From positions 58,669,231 to 58,733,230 of the forward strand of contig CM028329.1 of the NCBI GenBank assembly GCA_016647705.1: a stretch of DNA of 64,000 bases, in the 5' to 3' direction. Shown here piece by piece: positions 44,276 to 56,830 of the stretch. The first letter of the stretch is position 1, and every line of letters starts with the position of its first letter. A program made the translations under genes and the position numbers. This DNA comes from Eucommia ulmoides (Eukaryota; Streptophyta; Magnoliopsida; Garryales; Eucommiaceae). The notes below the pieces were generated by a model. That model saw only the letters and a list, made by a program, of their open reading frames with translations, searched no databases and was not told the DNA's origin.

Positions 44276-45048
44276 AGCTGCGTACACATCATCTAATAGT
44301 GATATTGCATCTTTGTGAAGTTTTCATTGGTCAACGTGGCTTAAGGTGGCCATCTTCACAAAAACAGCACCCTTAAGAGGTTATCTTATCCTACTGTAGC
44401 TGTTCCGAGGAAATGGGACTATCACGTCTCCTCTGATGTAAAGCAAAATGAAATTACTTAAAGAGGTCCAATGCAATGTTAAAGTTTATTATTTATCATG
44501 CTAATTAAGCAAAGAAATATAATCAAAAGACATAGGAAGTGTCAACACTTTATACAAATTTGTACTTCACTGATAACTACAAAAAACAAGGCATTTACAG
44601 AAAGGACTCTTAAAATAATGAAGGGATAAAGTTACTCCATCAAAAATGGAATGCTCCCTCCAAATGTTCCAAGAGCACCAAAGCTCACCATGAAACATAC
44701 TCATGCACCAAAGCTTCTTTGTTGGGAGGGAGACTGGTAGTCCATGTCAAATTTAAAACTTACAAATGAACTGGAATTGCATAAACACAATGTTATTCAA
44801 TTTATATTCAATAGTTGAATTCTAGCCAAGCCTTTAAAGCTAGAAGGTTCTAGGAAAAAAATTTCACCGAGCTAAATTATTGTTTCCTCGTATAATTTTT
44901 TATTTTTTTCCTTCCCTCGGCAAGAAAAAATGTATCTTCCTTGTACTTTTTTTTAGTCTATGATCTGTTCACATCAAGCACGCTAGGGTGGGTGTCAATC
45001 TCAAGCCAGTATACTAGGACTTCCCCGACTAGTGCATATTACTCCACC
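44276..45048 (-). other. Unassigned sequence with a possible LINE trace
   Basis: Mostly unassigned. On the - strand at about 44720-44590, ELWCSWNIWREHSIFDG resembles the W..W.ERN.R.F.. end of plant LINE ORF2 proteins, but the match is short. No host gene seen. Confidence 0.3.
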
Positions 45049-45630
45049 CCTAACAGGGCCGGAATCAATTTTAGTTTTTTAATTTTTTCCTTTTCTCTGT
45101 TTTTTTTTTTTTAAATATTTTTTTTTTTTACCATTTTTGAAATAATTTAACAAAAAATATATCTTTAATTAAATTAAAATTGGGAGTGACAAAATACTTA
45201 CCTCTGTATAAAAGAAAAAAAATGAGAAAGAAAATTAGAAATAAAAAAGACAAAATACTTTAAAAATGTAAAATAATAATAATAATAATAATAATAAGAT
45301 GTAAGTTGGGGAAAAAAAAAATCATCTTTATACTTTTGATTGTTTAGTTTTTGTTGTTGTTTACAATTTTGGTCAACAATCATAAATATATGCAGTATAG
45401 GGTTGCATAATTTTTTTTTTTTAGTTTTTTTTATGTTTTTTGTCATTGTTCACAATTTTGGTCAAAAAATTTATCTTCTTTTGCAGTATAGAGTAATTTG
45501 TACTTTTAACTTTTAATTTTTAATTTTATTTATCAGTCTTATAAAAAAAAAAAAAGAAGAGAGAATCCGGCCCTCACAGGGCCGGATACTCTTTTATATA
45601 TATATATATAATAATTAAAATTTTTTAAAA

Positions 45631-45690
<60 letters not shown>

Positions 45691-45870
45691 ATTTGATTAG
45701 CGCCGAATTTTTTTCTTTTATCTTTTTTTAATATTTTTTTACCATTTTTGAAATAATTTAACAAAAAAATATATCTTTAATTAAATAAAATAATTTAAAA
45801 ATAAATAAAATTAAAAAAATAACTAAAAATCAAAATCTTTAAAAAAATTGGGAAAGACAAAATAAATATG
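45049..45870. repeat. AT-rich repeats with GGCCCT hairpin, left of MULE 1
   Basis: Two copies of an AT-rich module (TACCATTTTTGAAATAATTTAACAAAAAATATATC; about 45075-45290 and 45715-45870) and two copies of a GC-rich hairpin motif: a half site CCTAACAGGGCCGGAAT at 45049 and a near-perfect palindrome ATCCGGCCCTCACAGGGCCGGAT at 45565-45587. A long (AT)n run is at 45634-45687. The same module and hairpin recur in the same orientation at 57150-58745. Confidence 0.75.
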
Positions 45871-46140
45871 ATTTCGTTAAACTCATAATTTTTATTTATA
45901 TATATGTATATGTAATCGACAAATTATTTATAAAGAAATAAAAAATAAAAACAATTGACAATCGAACATGTAAAGAAAAAAAAAAAGGATTTTAATTTTA
46001 TAGTCCCTAAGAGATTTGCATCTTATAAAATGAACCTTTAACAACTTAAATAAATTTTCGAGACCACACAAAAACTTAACAAATGGTCCTTGACATCTCA
46101 TTTTGGTTCTATTTACGTCTGCTTGCCACTGGGTTCTCTG

Positions 46141-47459
46141 CAATTCGTAGAGAAGAATATATGGGAAGTGACAGTTCCCAATATTACTACATCGCTTAAG
46201 AAAACAGTCGATTCACCGTGATTCGTTCGTCTAAAATCGATAACAAAGAACCCAAATTATTCGAAAAAAGTTTATCTTTCTAATGATGTATTTTTCAAAT
46301 TTCTTGGGTCCGATTTCAGTGTTTGCAAACATTTATCATAGAAGTTTTATCCCGCCCATTAGGTGATCGACGGTGTTTTCCTAAAATATCACATACACTT
46401 ACCGCTAATCAATCGCTCCCTACCATATAGGGCTTCCGTATTTCTAGATAATTGCTCATTGCCAAGACACACTCACCTCTCAAACCCAGAGCATTCGACT
46501 AAAACCCTAAATTCAGGTTTGTAAATAGCGCTCTACCGTCTAAAAAAATGACGAAAAAGCTTGAAATGTAGTCCTCTCCGTCGCGAAAGCGAGAGAATCC
46601 TGAACATTCGCAAGGTCAGTGGGGTTTGCTTCGACGAGTATGTCGATTTGGACTGTGAATGTTCGTAAATATTGTGAATGTCTATGATTTGGCTGATGTT
46701 GTAACTTTATACATACTTCAATAATTATGTTCTATTCAGTATAATACAATGCACTACGTGTTTTGTGCTTTTGGGTAGTTGTTTTTTTTTTTTTTATGTA
46801 GAATATTTTTGTGGGTCACCATTTTTACTTTTTGATAATGTTCTGATAAGAGTGCACTTTTTGTTTGTGGCTAGTATGTGCGAATGTTCTTACATTTTAC
46901 AAAGCGTGCTCTGATTTTTGTGACTGTTCTTACACGAAACTTGCCTGTTTGTTGATGTACTGTCTTGTGTATGTTTAATTGATTGTGAATGTTCGTGCAT
47001 CTATGTGAATGTCAAAATATTAACATGCATGTGTTCCCATTGTACCCCCTATATTTTTTCTTTATACCATGTTGAAGGTCTGATTGAATTTTTGGGGTCA
47101 ATGTTTCCGTGAATTATTTTGATGAATGCTTACTTCCGTTTTTTGTTACTTTTTGTGAATGATCTAATAAGAGTGCCTAATGTGATTATGTGCTAATTTT
47201 TTACAATGACATAAGATTGTGAATATGTACAAATTGGGTTGTGAATGTCCATCATTGTTCCAAATTTGTGAATGTTCTTACACGAACTTAACCTGCTGAT
47301 GTAGTTTGTTGGTGTAAATGTTCAATCGATTGTGAATGTTCCTAGTCTCGTGAATGTCCATGTTTGCTATCTGTCTACGTCTTGTGCATTGTTTATGAAT
47401 GTTTACTTTATTGCATGCACATACGTTAACATTCTCTCCTTCAAAAAAATGATTTATAG
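46141..47459 (+). other. 5' region of the Ulp1-type gene of MULE 1
   Basis: Noncoding. It contains several exact GAATGTTC or GAACATTC copies (46602, 46657, 46882, 46987, 47270, 47334) and related GTGAATGTC variants. The MULE terminus is probably near 46140-46180, but I could not match terminal inverted repeats with the other side. Confidence 0.45.
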
Positions 47460-50400
47460 CATTGCGGATTGTGAAGGCGAAAATTGAAAATAAGTCTCAA
47501 TCTCAAAGCAGACAGTTTTCGTATCGATATAATCTTAAACAAGCAGTTGACCTTCTTAAAGATTACAAACTCACCACGAAGTACAAGGAATTGTTGTCGA
47601 AAATGCCTTTTGTGAAATTTTTTGAGGTATTATACAACGATAAATTATCCTTGGAGAATGTTCAAAAAAACGACAGCTTGATAGAGCGAGTGGTTTTGAA
47701 TTACAATCCGTCCAGGGGTACGTTCAGGCTGGGTGATAAGAGTGTTAGGATGACACCGCTCGATATCCAGGTGATATTCGGGCTGCCTTTGGGAGATAAG
47801 CCCGTCGTTCAAAATCGATACACGCGGACCGACTTTGCATTTCTTAGCAAACTAACGTATCAACCCCGCGAGTTCAGTGTCATGTTCCTCAAAGCATTGA
47901 TTGAAAACCAGGTGTCGAGAATAAGTAAAGATGACGTACAAGATATTGTAAAACTCCTCTGTTTGCACTTGTTGATGACATGTTTATTTGCAACCACTGG
48001 TCAACAAGTCTCTAAGTGATTGGTGCGCTATATTGAGAACATTGATGATATGTGTACCTACAATTGGCCACAAGCAATCTTCACGGATTTGGAAACTAGT
48101 TTGAAGAAGTCATAGACAGAACCAAAGTCGGTTACGAGGTGTGTTATTGCGCTGCAGGTACTTATTTATTTTTAACAGTCCGTGTTAGTCATATTGAATA
48201 TTTACTTTTGTAGTTTTGACTACCATTCCATATGTATATTATCTTTTTTACTACAGTGTACCAATTTTGTTTTAATAAATTTTTGCCATTGAATTTTTCT
48301 TCAATTTGACAGTACCGGCTGTGCAAACACACCAACTTGATAAAACCAATTGATGGGCAAGATGTTTGCGTGCCACAGATGTTGAGATGGTGCCTGACCA
48401 CATATTCAAACGCAATTGGATTGACGCCGTTGACTCACATGCCGAATTATCAGGTGACTTTTTTTGCGTTGATAAAACATGTTTGCATATTTATGTTGAT
48501 GGTTTGAAATGTGAATGTTAACCTGAATCCAATCAACGTTCAATTACGTTCACGTGAAGGGGTGCATGACGGAGAAAACATTGACTGAGATTCGATTAGG
48601 GATCGTTGGGCGCAATGAAAGTGATAAAGACCTTGTTGTCGAAGAAACACCAGTGCACGTGATGCCAAAAGTGGAAAAGGAGAAGACGCCAATGATTGAA
48701 GATGACATTGATGTTGGTGCAATGATTGATAATCTTGTGAGCACATATATCAACCCTGTCCTCACCCAACCAAGGAAAAGCTCCGCGCAGTCAATGTTCG
48801 ATTTGGTTGTCAATTTTACCTAGGCCAAAAGTACTGTGCCCACCCAACAAATACAGGACATCGCGGTCGATGACGTCTACCGTGCATTGAACGAAATGCA
48901 GGAAGATTATTACATGAGGAAGTTGGAGGCTGAAGAACATAATGAAGCCCTGCTAAAAGTGTTGGCAAATGTAACGGTGAAGAACATAAACCAACAAACT
49001 GAGATTGAAGGGCTAGCCGCGTCACTTGCAAGCCAAATATTTAAATACGATAATGATGTGGGTGCTCTCAATGCAAGGATTGTAGCTCTCGAAAAATGAG
49101 AGGGAGACAATACTTATTGAGATAGACATTCACGAAATCACGCAAAAACATAGGGATCAACCGGTGAATACCGAACTTGAGGAGCTAAAAAAGAGATGCA
49201 CAGATCTCGAGCTAGAGGTAAAGATGGTGGATCAGATAGTGAATGAGGTGAAGGAGTCACAGAAGGCTGGTCATAGAAGTTACATATTGAAAATCAAGGA
49301 GTTTGCAGACAAAAACAGAGAGTTAGAGGATCAATCAGTAGATGTGTGTGTGTTGGGAAAAGACGTGTTGATTTTGCTTTCGCTGCCCATGGGGGAGCTC
49401 CGGTCGGTGAACGTTCTGTACCATCGTCAGCGACTTCCAAACACGAATCATATTCTACTGCAACTGAAAAACCATCACGTTCCCTACGTCGTGAAAAGAT
49501 AGACTTTATAGATGCAGAACCGATAACAATGATTATGCCCAATGACAACGACGTGGTAGATGTGACTCCAAAGCCACGTTTGACCTGCCCCCTCTACAAC
49601 CAACTGATAACACGCCAAAAGTCGGTTCAATGATAAAACGTGTGAAGGGTAGGATGAGGAATGAACGTAAAATGGGTAGTGATTATGTGTATCCTAAGGA
49701 AAAGGGTAAAGGAAAGATCATGGAAGAGAATGACTCCATCGATGTCGATCAGCTACCCGAGAGGGATTATGAAGACATCATAAAAATGCCCATCTGGAAA
49801 CGATCAAAAGTAGCAACTATGATTAACGATAGGGATTGAGAGTTATTGCAGTTGATACATACTGAGGAGGGGGTCGGGTGTGTGCTGAAAACTTTTATAC
49901 TTGTTACCTTATTTTTTCTGATGATGTTTTTGAGCTGATTGCTTGATTCTTGTTTTTGGTAGTACATTTGTGTGGGGGTGGTGAAGGTCTGACGTTAACA
50001 TTCACATGCGGTGACGCGATATGTTTAATTCAGGACAAGTAAGTTGCTGATAATGTATGCAGCTTATCCAACGTTGTTGTTTGTGGGACGTTCATTAAAA
50101 TTATGATCCCCGTAATTGTGTTTGTACAATATTATATATGAATGTTAATGACTTCAGTTTTTTCACTTTTTCAACAAAAAGGTTATTGATTCGTTTGATG
50201 AATTCTTGGAAATACAGATGCAGACAATCAATGTCATATGCAATACAAATGGGGTGGGGATGTTGGACCAGTTGAAGTTTGTGATCGCGAGTGTGTGGGT
50301 AAGCATCAATTGTCTTAAATTGTCTACTACTAATGACATCGAGGCTAACATATGATTTATGCCATACAAATTGTTCTAAAGAAAAAACAACAAAAACTTT

Positions 50401-51056
50401 TGTATTATTTACACGCAACGATCCAAACTGCGTTTATCAACAACTATCGGTACCTACTGTTCCCTATAAATTCAGATGGACGTCATGCGTACGCAAATCA
50501 TTGGACGTTATTAGTGCTTGATATAAAGAAAACAAAATGGACATTCTGTAGCTCCCTTTTACCTAGAGACCCGATATTTGACCACTACTTCAAGGATGCC
50601 CGATGGGTGGTATGTAATATACGGTGCTTAATTTTCGTACACATTTGTTTGCTAAACAACACAAAAATGTGTTGGAAAAATTCTTATTGTGAATGTTCTA
50701 TAGAAAACTGTCGTTGAGTTGTTTCTCAACAAACAAATTGACCATGAATAGGAGAAAGCTTCCATTGAACAATGTCTTGGAACGCTGCAGCAGAAAAGAT
50801 CGTAAATGTGTATAACTATTTTTATGTAAATGTATAAATCAAAATTGCTCTTGCCGTTCACTCGACCGATTATGGTATGTACGTGATGTATATGATGCTC
50901 CAGTATGCCGAGAATAAACCTATTGCAAAAAATTTAAAAGCAGAAGAGGTTAAAAACGTCCGTAAGACAGTCTTCCATTACTTGCTGAACGATCGGAAAC
51001 GAATTTGGTCCTTTTCAGCTGCCAAACTGAGAAAGAAGCATGACGGGTCTATATAG
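47460..51056 (+). pseudogene. MULE-borne Ulp1-type cysteine protease gene, broken
   Basis: Kaonashi- and CUMULE-type MULEs carry a second gene with a C48 (Ulp1) protease domain; this looks like one. Exon 1 (47460-48157) has a DUF1985/PMD-like region (FRLGDKSVRMTPLDIQVIFG), with in-frame TGA at 48017-48019 and a later TAG. Exon 2 is 48313-48453. From about 48541 follows a linker with coiled-coil segments (TAG at 48821) and a basic/acidic region to about 49839, with frame changes. The protease part has NHWTLLVLD near 50500 (catalytic His). The last exon (about 50835-51056) reads STDYGMYVMYMM, where family members have DCG: the nucleophile Cys is replaced by Tyr. It ends at the TAG at 51054. No intact product is expected. 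Confidence 0.75.
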
Positions 51057-51629
51057 GTGATTGAACAACCAATGGAGTTGTGTTTTTTGGGTTCTGTTTT
51101 TGTTGTAGACATTTAGTATGACGGCTTGTTTTTGGATTTGGTTATTTGTACTTAACACAGATTTGGATTTGGATTATGTGTGCACATTCACAAAAACACT
51201 ACCACAGAATACATCTTCATCACTAAAATAATATCTGAGTTAGTGAACGTTCACGTGCAAAACTGAACATTCAGAATGCACATAGAACAAAACAGATGTT
51301 TGCATATCTGAATGTTCAAATATGGTTGTGTTGCGTAAGTTCATGCTTGTGGCGTGAAAAAATCTGTAATTCAAAAATGAACATTTAAGAAAATGTATAT
51401 AGAACAAACAGATGTTTGAATATCTGGAATGTTCATGTATGGTTGTGTTGCATAAGTTTATGCTTGTGGGAGTGAAAAATTCTGTAATGCAAACAAATGT
51501 AAAAAAACACATGATCACAAAAGAATTTTACAAAAAGAAATGGGAGATTAGATATATACCCATCTTAACAAAAACAAAAATAAGCATCCATACCCACAAC
51601 AAAAAAAAAAAAAAAAAAAAAGAAAAAGA
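51057..51629. other. Region between convergent MULE 1 genes
   Basis: Noncoding. Holds two similar segments (about 51262-51360 and 51370-51490) sharing CAGATGTTTG.ATATCTG.AATGTTCA and TATGGTTGTGTTGC..AAGTT, i.e. an internal direct duplication of roughly 110 bases, and an A-run at 51601-51620. Confidence 0.55.
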
Positions 51630-52013
51630 TTATTCGAACTTAAAACATAGGCTTTTGTAGATTGATGTATCAAAAAATAGACCTAGGTCAGATAATCTTT
51701 CCTCCATGTCGATCGACGATTCGCTCAGCACTGGCAAAGCAAAACCAGGGCCAAGGCAGCTCCTCAGACGCTCGACCTCTTCTTCTAGGCCAACAACATG
51801 TCTGTAAAGGTACTCCACTTCCACCCTCATTTTGTTAGTCTTATTGTATTTTCCGTGGTACCTCCAGCGTGCCCCACCCATCCTCTATTGCATCGATCTT
51901 GCTAACTCCAGCAGTCTATTGGTATCCTCGTCCTATCGGCTGACATGTGCATCAAACGCAATGTTCGCGTTGTTTTGCTGGTTGACAGCCTGGTTGTTTC
52001 CCTCGTTATCCAT
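51630..52013 (-). pseudogene. Small coiled-coil accessory gene of MULE 1
   Basis: From the ATG at 52013 one frame runs to 51630 with only two TAG stops (near 51935 and 51888). It starts MDNEGNNQAVNQQNN, has DTNRLLELARSMQ, WRYHGKYNKTNK and a leucine/acid-rich heptad region VEYLYRHVVGLEEEVERLR, and ends FDTSIYKSLCFKFE. About 127 codons. The preserved frame around the two stops suggests a former protein, probably coiled-coil. Function unknown; I do not recognise it. Confidence 0.45.
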
Positions 52014-52664
52014 TGTCTAACACACAAAGTCAACCCATATGGGTTTGTTAGGCCGAAACATCACGAAAATAGTGTGTGAGATTCAATCGCACACGAAAAA
52101 AATCTAAAAAATATTCATAAACTGGAATTTATAAGGGGAAGGGATGAACATTCATAAAACGGGGAAAAAAATGTCCCCCTGGGTTTGCCCGTATTCAAAC
52201 ACACATATTCAAAATTTTTGAAACCCTAGATAGAAAAAAAGAGACGTATTGGCCATGTGTTTCCATAAACGAAACACGTTTCTGTTTGGGAAAAACAATA
52301 TACTACATACTAAAAATGTGCAGACGAGGAAAAAATGGATCTTAAATAGGGCTAAAAAATACTTAGAACCACCAAGCAACATCTTAGTCATCGTTTGCCA
52401 CACAGTCAGAACAGGGATGAGTTTGTCAACCTGAAAAATATCACGCAAAAAAGGTGTATAATTTTCAATAGCACACTATAAAATGTACGTTCGGTTTGCC
52501 CGTATTCAAACACATATTGAAAGTTTTTTAAGGGGTAAATTGGATCTTAATTTGGGTTAAAAGACATATAGAACTAACAAAAACAACATCTTACGGATGT
52601 GTTACGACAGTTTGGTGGCAAAAATCCAAAACCCATATGTGTGCTAACACATACGGATTGTAGA

Positions 52665-52868
52665 TTAAGAACTGTAAATAGACTTACCACTATCTCGTTG
52701 TGTTCTCGCCGGTGGAACTTCGAACGTTACTTTATGAGGAATGTCAGGTAACTCAAAATCGATCTCCCTGTACGCATGGATTGGAATGTAGATCGTCATA
52801 TATATAGACCCATTCCCTTTGCCTCTGTACCTGGCTAGACGTCTAGGGTGTGGTGTTCCATTGTCCAA
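52665..52868 (-). pseudogene. Unassigned MULE 1 coding fragment
   Basis: A 67-codon - strand frame (MDNGTPHPRRLARYRGKGNG, TIYIPIHAYREIDFELPDIP) between the transposase and the coiled-coil gene. Composition looks coding and it may be an exon of either. No domain recognised. Confidence 0.3.
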
Positions 52869-53597
52869 AGCACGAAACCGGCGGCGTGGGGTGACGCTTC
52901 ACATAGAGTCATGAATGTTCATTCTGAATTTTTTCTTATCGATCCACGAAACGACGATTGGCTCATGTCACCAAGCCTAAAATCTGTACGAAAAAATTGG
53001 AGAGTAGATAAATGTTAATTTTTTTAAGATGCAATAATGAGAATGGTGAGAAACGCATGAGTTAATTTTTTTGAACATTCATATTTGAGTGACATCCAGT
53101 GAAAATTTGGGTTGAAAAAAATAATGAAATCTAATATTTGTATTTATTTGATTCAAAGTAATTGTGAGGGGGCGTAAGTGCAAAAATGTGGTGTTAATGG
53201 GTTGCGTGAATATTCATGATAACTTTCACCAAAAGTATAAATTTGTACGAAACAAATTGGGTGTATATTCATGATGACTTCATTTTTTTTTTGCTAATGT
53301 CAACTGTACCTATTCTGCTTGGTTCTGTGGGAATGGAACCCCTTCAAGATAATTGATGCTATTGTGTGGCCAAAACATCCCACGCCACAAAATACATAAG
53401 AAATTGTTGGAGAAAATTTGTCGTGCACTGTATAAAAGTGATATGTGTAACGAAAAATGAGGGTGAAATTAACAGTCTGAAAATTTATATAAACTATCTA
53501 AGTAGCAATAAAACTAATAAAAAAAAAGATGCACTGTCTCGGAAAAATACTCCAAACTTTTGTAAAATGAATAAATGAAATAAAATAAATTGATATG

Positions 53598-55833
53598 CTA
53601 AATTGGGTCAGTGCACGTCTTCCGGTTGTGACGCCCAATCTTTTTGCAACGGCCGCAACGAATTTTGGCGATCTCACCCTTGGTCAGTATATGCTTCTTC
53701 TTGGGAAGTCCAGGTTACTTTTTGGTAATCAGTGGGATGATCACAGTTTCGTCTTGTTTCCACACTGGCCTCTCAAGTGTCGTGACGCCGAAAATTTCTT
53801 CCGCGTATGTTCGTCTGTAGTAGTCCACTAAGAAGTAAACCTCAATGAATGTATACATGTTCTGGCCACTCTTCAAAATAGTTGAACACACATGTGTGCA
53901 TGGGAAGTCGTTGACTTGCCAGTTCAAACATGTGCATGGCATATTCTTCAAGTCAATCAACACAGACGGGTGTGATAGAACTTCGTAAACGTTATTCCCA
54001 CATTTAATGACTATCCAAGTTCGTCCTAAGCTAATATTTTGTGCAGTCATTTCATCGCGGCACGACAAAATAACTCCCATCATCGTCAATGACTCAACGC
54101 GTCTGGCGGACATTTGTGCCATTAACTTACATCTGATTTTTTCAACCATCGTTATAACTGTCAAGTGTCACAAATTATGAATCCATGCATTGAATGATTC
54201 TGTAAGGTTTGATGACATTTCGCCGTACCGTTTATCTTAAAAGAACATGTTACAAAATCTATTCGGCGGGACATCGTGTAATAAATTTTCAACTCGACCT
54301 CTACACTCGGCCTTCAGGGCATCAAGCATTTTGTTGTACTTGTCAAATGTTGTCGCATATGCCATTTTTGTAAATTTGAAGACTAAACTCTCTTTGAATC
54401 CTTGCTTCATTTCGGTTAACTTGTTCTTTAAGTGATAGAGGCAAAATGCGTGGAAATAGTTTGGGAACATTCTCCGCACACCGTTGATAGTCCCGTTGTG
54501 TCTGTTTGATATGAATGTTAACACACGTTTCGTGCGAAACAATTATGGATAAATTGGTTAAGAACCACCACTAATTGTCGTCGTTCTCCGCATCCACGAC
54601 CGCAAACGCAATCGGGAACATTTCTATGAATAACAACAAATCGTTAAAATTATGTCTTAGACTGTAACAAAAAAAATGCAGAAAACAAAACTATATATTT
54701 TTTACATTGATTTATCATTTTAATTACCATTTGCTCCGTCTTTTGCATTCGTTGCCAACAGACACCCCTTGTAACAACCACATAGGAAGGTTCTATCCAG
54801 AAAAATCATGGGGCAACAATAGTTGAAATCTTTAATGCTAGCGTTAAATGCAATAAAAATTCTCTTAAAATGACCTGTTTATTTGTCATAATCCAGAACA
54901 AAATGACTCCCTGGGTTCGTACACATACAAGCATTGATATACCATCGGAGTTGGTCGTATGAAGATTTGTAATCCCCGTATAACTCATTCTGGGCTTTCT
55001 CAACGCCGTTCCATGCAATGTGGTATGGGATGTCAATCCCGTAATCATTCTTAAATGTGTGAACGACATCAATGGGGCGAATATCAGGCTTGTTTCTCAC
55101 CAAATCAACCAAGCAAGATTTCACCACATTTGAATTCATGTTTGCGTTCCGGTTCGACGTATACGCAGCCCCACATGAGTGTACATTGTTGAACTTCCGG
55201 ATGTAGAAAAACCCATTGCTCTCATCCACCCTCCCGTGTACTTTCCATTCGCAACCTGTTTCTTCCTTTTGTGAACATTCTGTCGTGACTCTCTTTTTAT
55301 CGTTTTTCTTCAATTTGAAGGTAAAACCTCCATGAACAACAAACTTCCTAAGAATTTTCCTAAATTCTGGTACCCCGCCCATAAAAAATATTTCCCACCT
55401 CTTTGATGCCTTCACCCCATCGATCCGATAGTAATGTTTTTTGTGACAACGGACAAAAAATCAGCAACAGATCATGATCTCTTGATTCGTCTCCTTTGTT
55501 GCCCCGACACGTTGAGAGCTCGATTATCATTAGGTGCCCGCTATCATTCGATCCATTCCCGCTGCCACATACTTTGATGTTGACACAGATGTATTTGAAC
55601 TTCAAAATCCAAGAAATGCTACAGACAACTTCAAAGTTGGCTTGGGATGACAATATACACTTGTCGTGTTCGGGGATGGAGTAGTATAGCTCAAAGGCAT
55701 CACGCTGCAGTATCTCCCACCTCGCTATTATTTTTTGAACCAACATGTCAAACGTGACATGATCTGCTCCTTTAATTCCATATGAATACCCATCAAGCTT
55801 GCACATAAACACTAGTTCGCATGCAATATCCAT
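53598..55833 (-). pseudogene. MULE 1 MURA-type transposase, decayed
   Basis: MURA transposases cut and insert Mutator-like elements. In order on the - strand: an N-terminal segment (MDIACELVFMCKLDGYSYG), a WRKY-GCM1/FAR1-like DNA-binding domain (GGFTFKLKKNDKKRVTTEC...GCEWKVH...HSC), a catalytic part with FLDRTFLCG (first Asp) and, after an intron (54727-54624), AFAVVDAENDDN, then SNRHNGTINGVRRMFPN and FCLYHLKNKL, then SSNLTESFNAWIHN, a SWIM finger CTCLNWQVNDFPCTHVC, and a CX2C...HX4C knuckle (RCGRCKKIGRHNRKTC) before TAG at 53600-53598. In-frame stops: TAA in the linker after 54879, TAG near 54575, TAA and TGA near 54236 and 54180, TAA at 53717; one frameshift near 55400. Ancient but complete in domain order. 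Confidence 0.85.
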
Positions 55834-56830
55834 CCCGTTTGTTATCTGCCCATTTACAAACTAAGGCTCACAAAAAATAACATAGTGTGTGCGCAAAAAA
55901 TTCGATCTATGCTACCGTTTAAAATGCAATATAGAGTTTCTCTGTCTATTTCAAACACAACAATTGACAAGGTGATTGTGAAAACATTCACACCGTATTA
56001 AACATGTTAAAAATCTATTGACGAAGAGATGTTTCTTTGTTCGTTTTATGCATACCCTTCATATGTTAGAACATTCACTTCGCCTTGAACATTTCGTATT
56101 CATATGTTCATCTTGTGAATGTTCTCGAATATAAGCAAAATATAACATTTTTCGTAACGTTTAGTGAATGTTCTCTAAAACTCCCATCGGATATTCCCAT
56201 ACGTTGTGTATTTATGTGACTTTGTTCGAATCTCAAAACTAGGAATATGGAAAAACAAAACCGTCTTGTGAATGTTCTTGAATGTAAGCAAAATATGACA
56301 TTTTTCATAACATTTAGTAAATGTTCTAAAACTCCCCAGATATTCCCATACGCTGTGCATTTATATGACTTGTTCAGATCTTAAAACTATGGATATGGAA
56401 AAACAAAACCAAACTGATTTTGCAGATTGAACATCGATTTTTGCAAAAAAATATGAACGGGTGAAACTTTGACAGTCGAAAAAAAATTACAATATACTCA
56501 CTACACCACACGATATCTTACTCCATTTCAATACATAAACCTGAGCTCGATAGATAAAAAAAAATGGTGACTGCAATCCAATGTTTCACCTATTCTTTTT
56601 AATGGATTTGAAGTTTGTTTGGGTCGTCTCTTCATTTACTAAAAATATGGGGTTGATTGAAATGAGAAAAGATGTCATAAATAAGATGAATTAATGAACC
56701 TACCTAATTAAGCTATGAATGAGAACTTACCATAATCGTCTGCTCAACGAACAGAGGGGTATCGACGTTCATGCATTGGGTATTTTCAACTGTCGGGGAT
56801 CATATTATTAGAATGTTTTATAAAAGGTTC
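55834..56830 (-). other. 5' region of the MULE 1 transposase
   Basis: Noncoding upstream region with four exact GAATGTTC/GAACATTC copies (56069, 56117, 56166, 56270) and an internal direct repeat: the block TGTGAATGTTCTyGAATrTAAGC is found at about 56114 and 56267, each followed by AAAATATrACATTTTTC. The element end is probably near 56760-56830. Confidence 0.5.

Noticed and set aside
46140..56830. Terminal inverted repeats of MULE 1
   Set aside because: I compared ACAGTTCCCAATATT near 46170 with the complement of sequence near 56800 (GATCCCCGACAGTTG) and saw only scattered similarity, so I do not claim ends.
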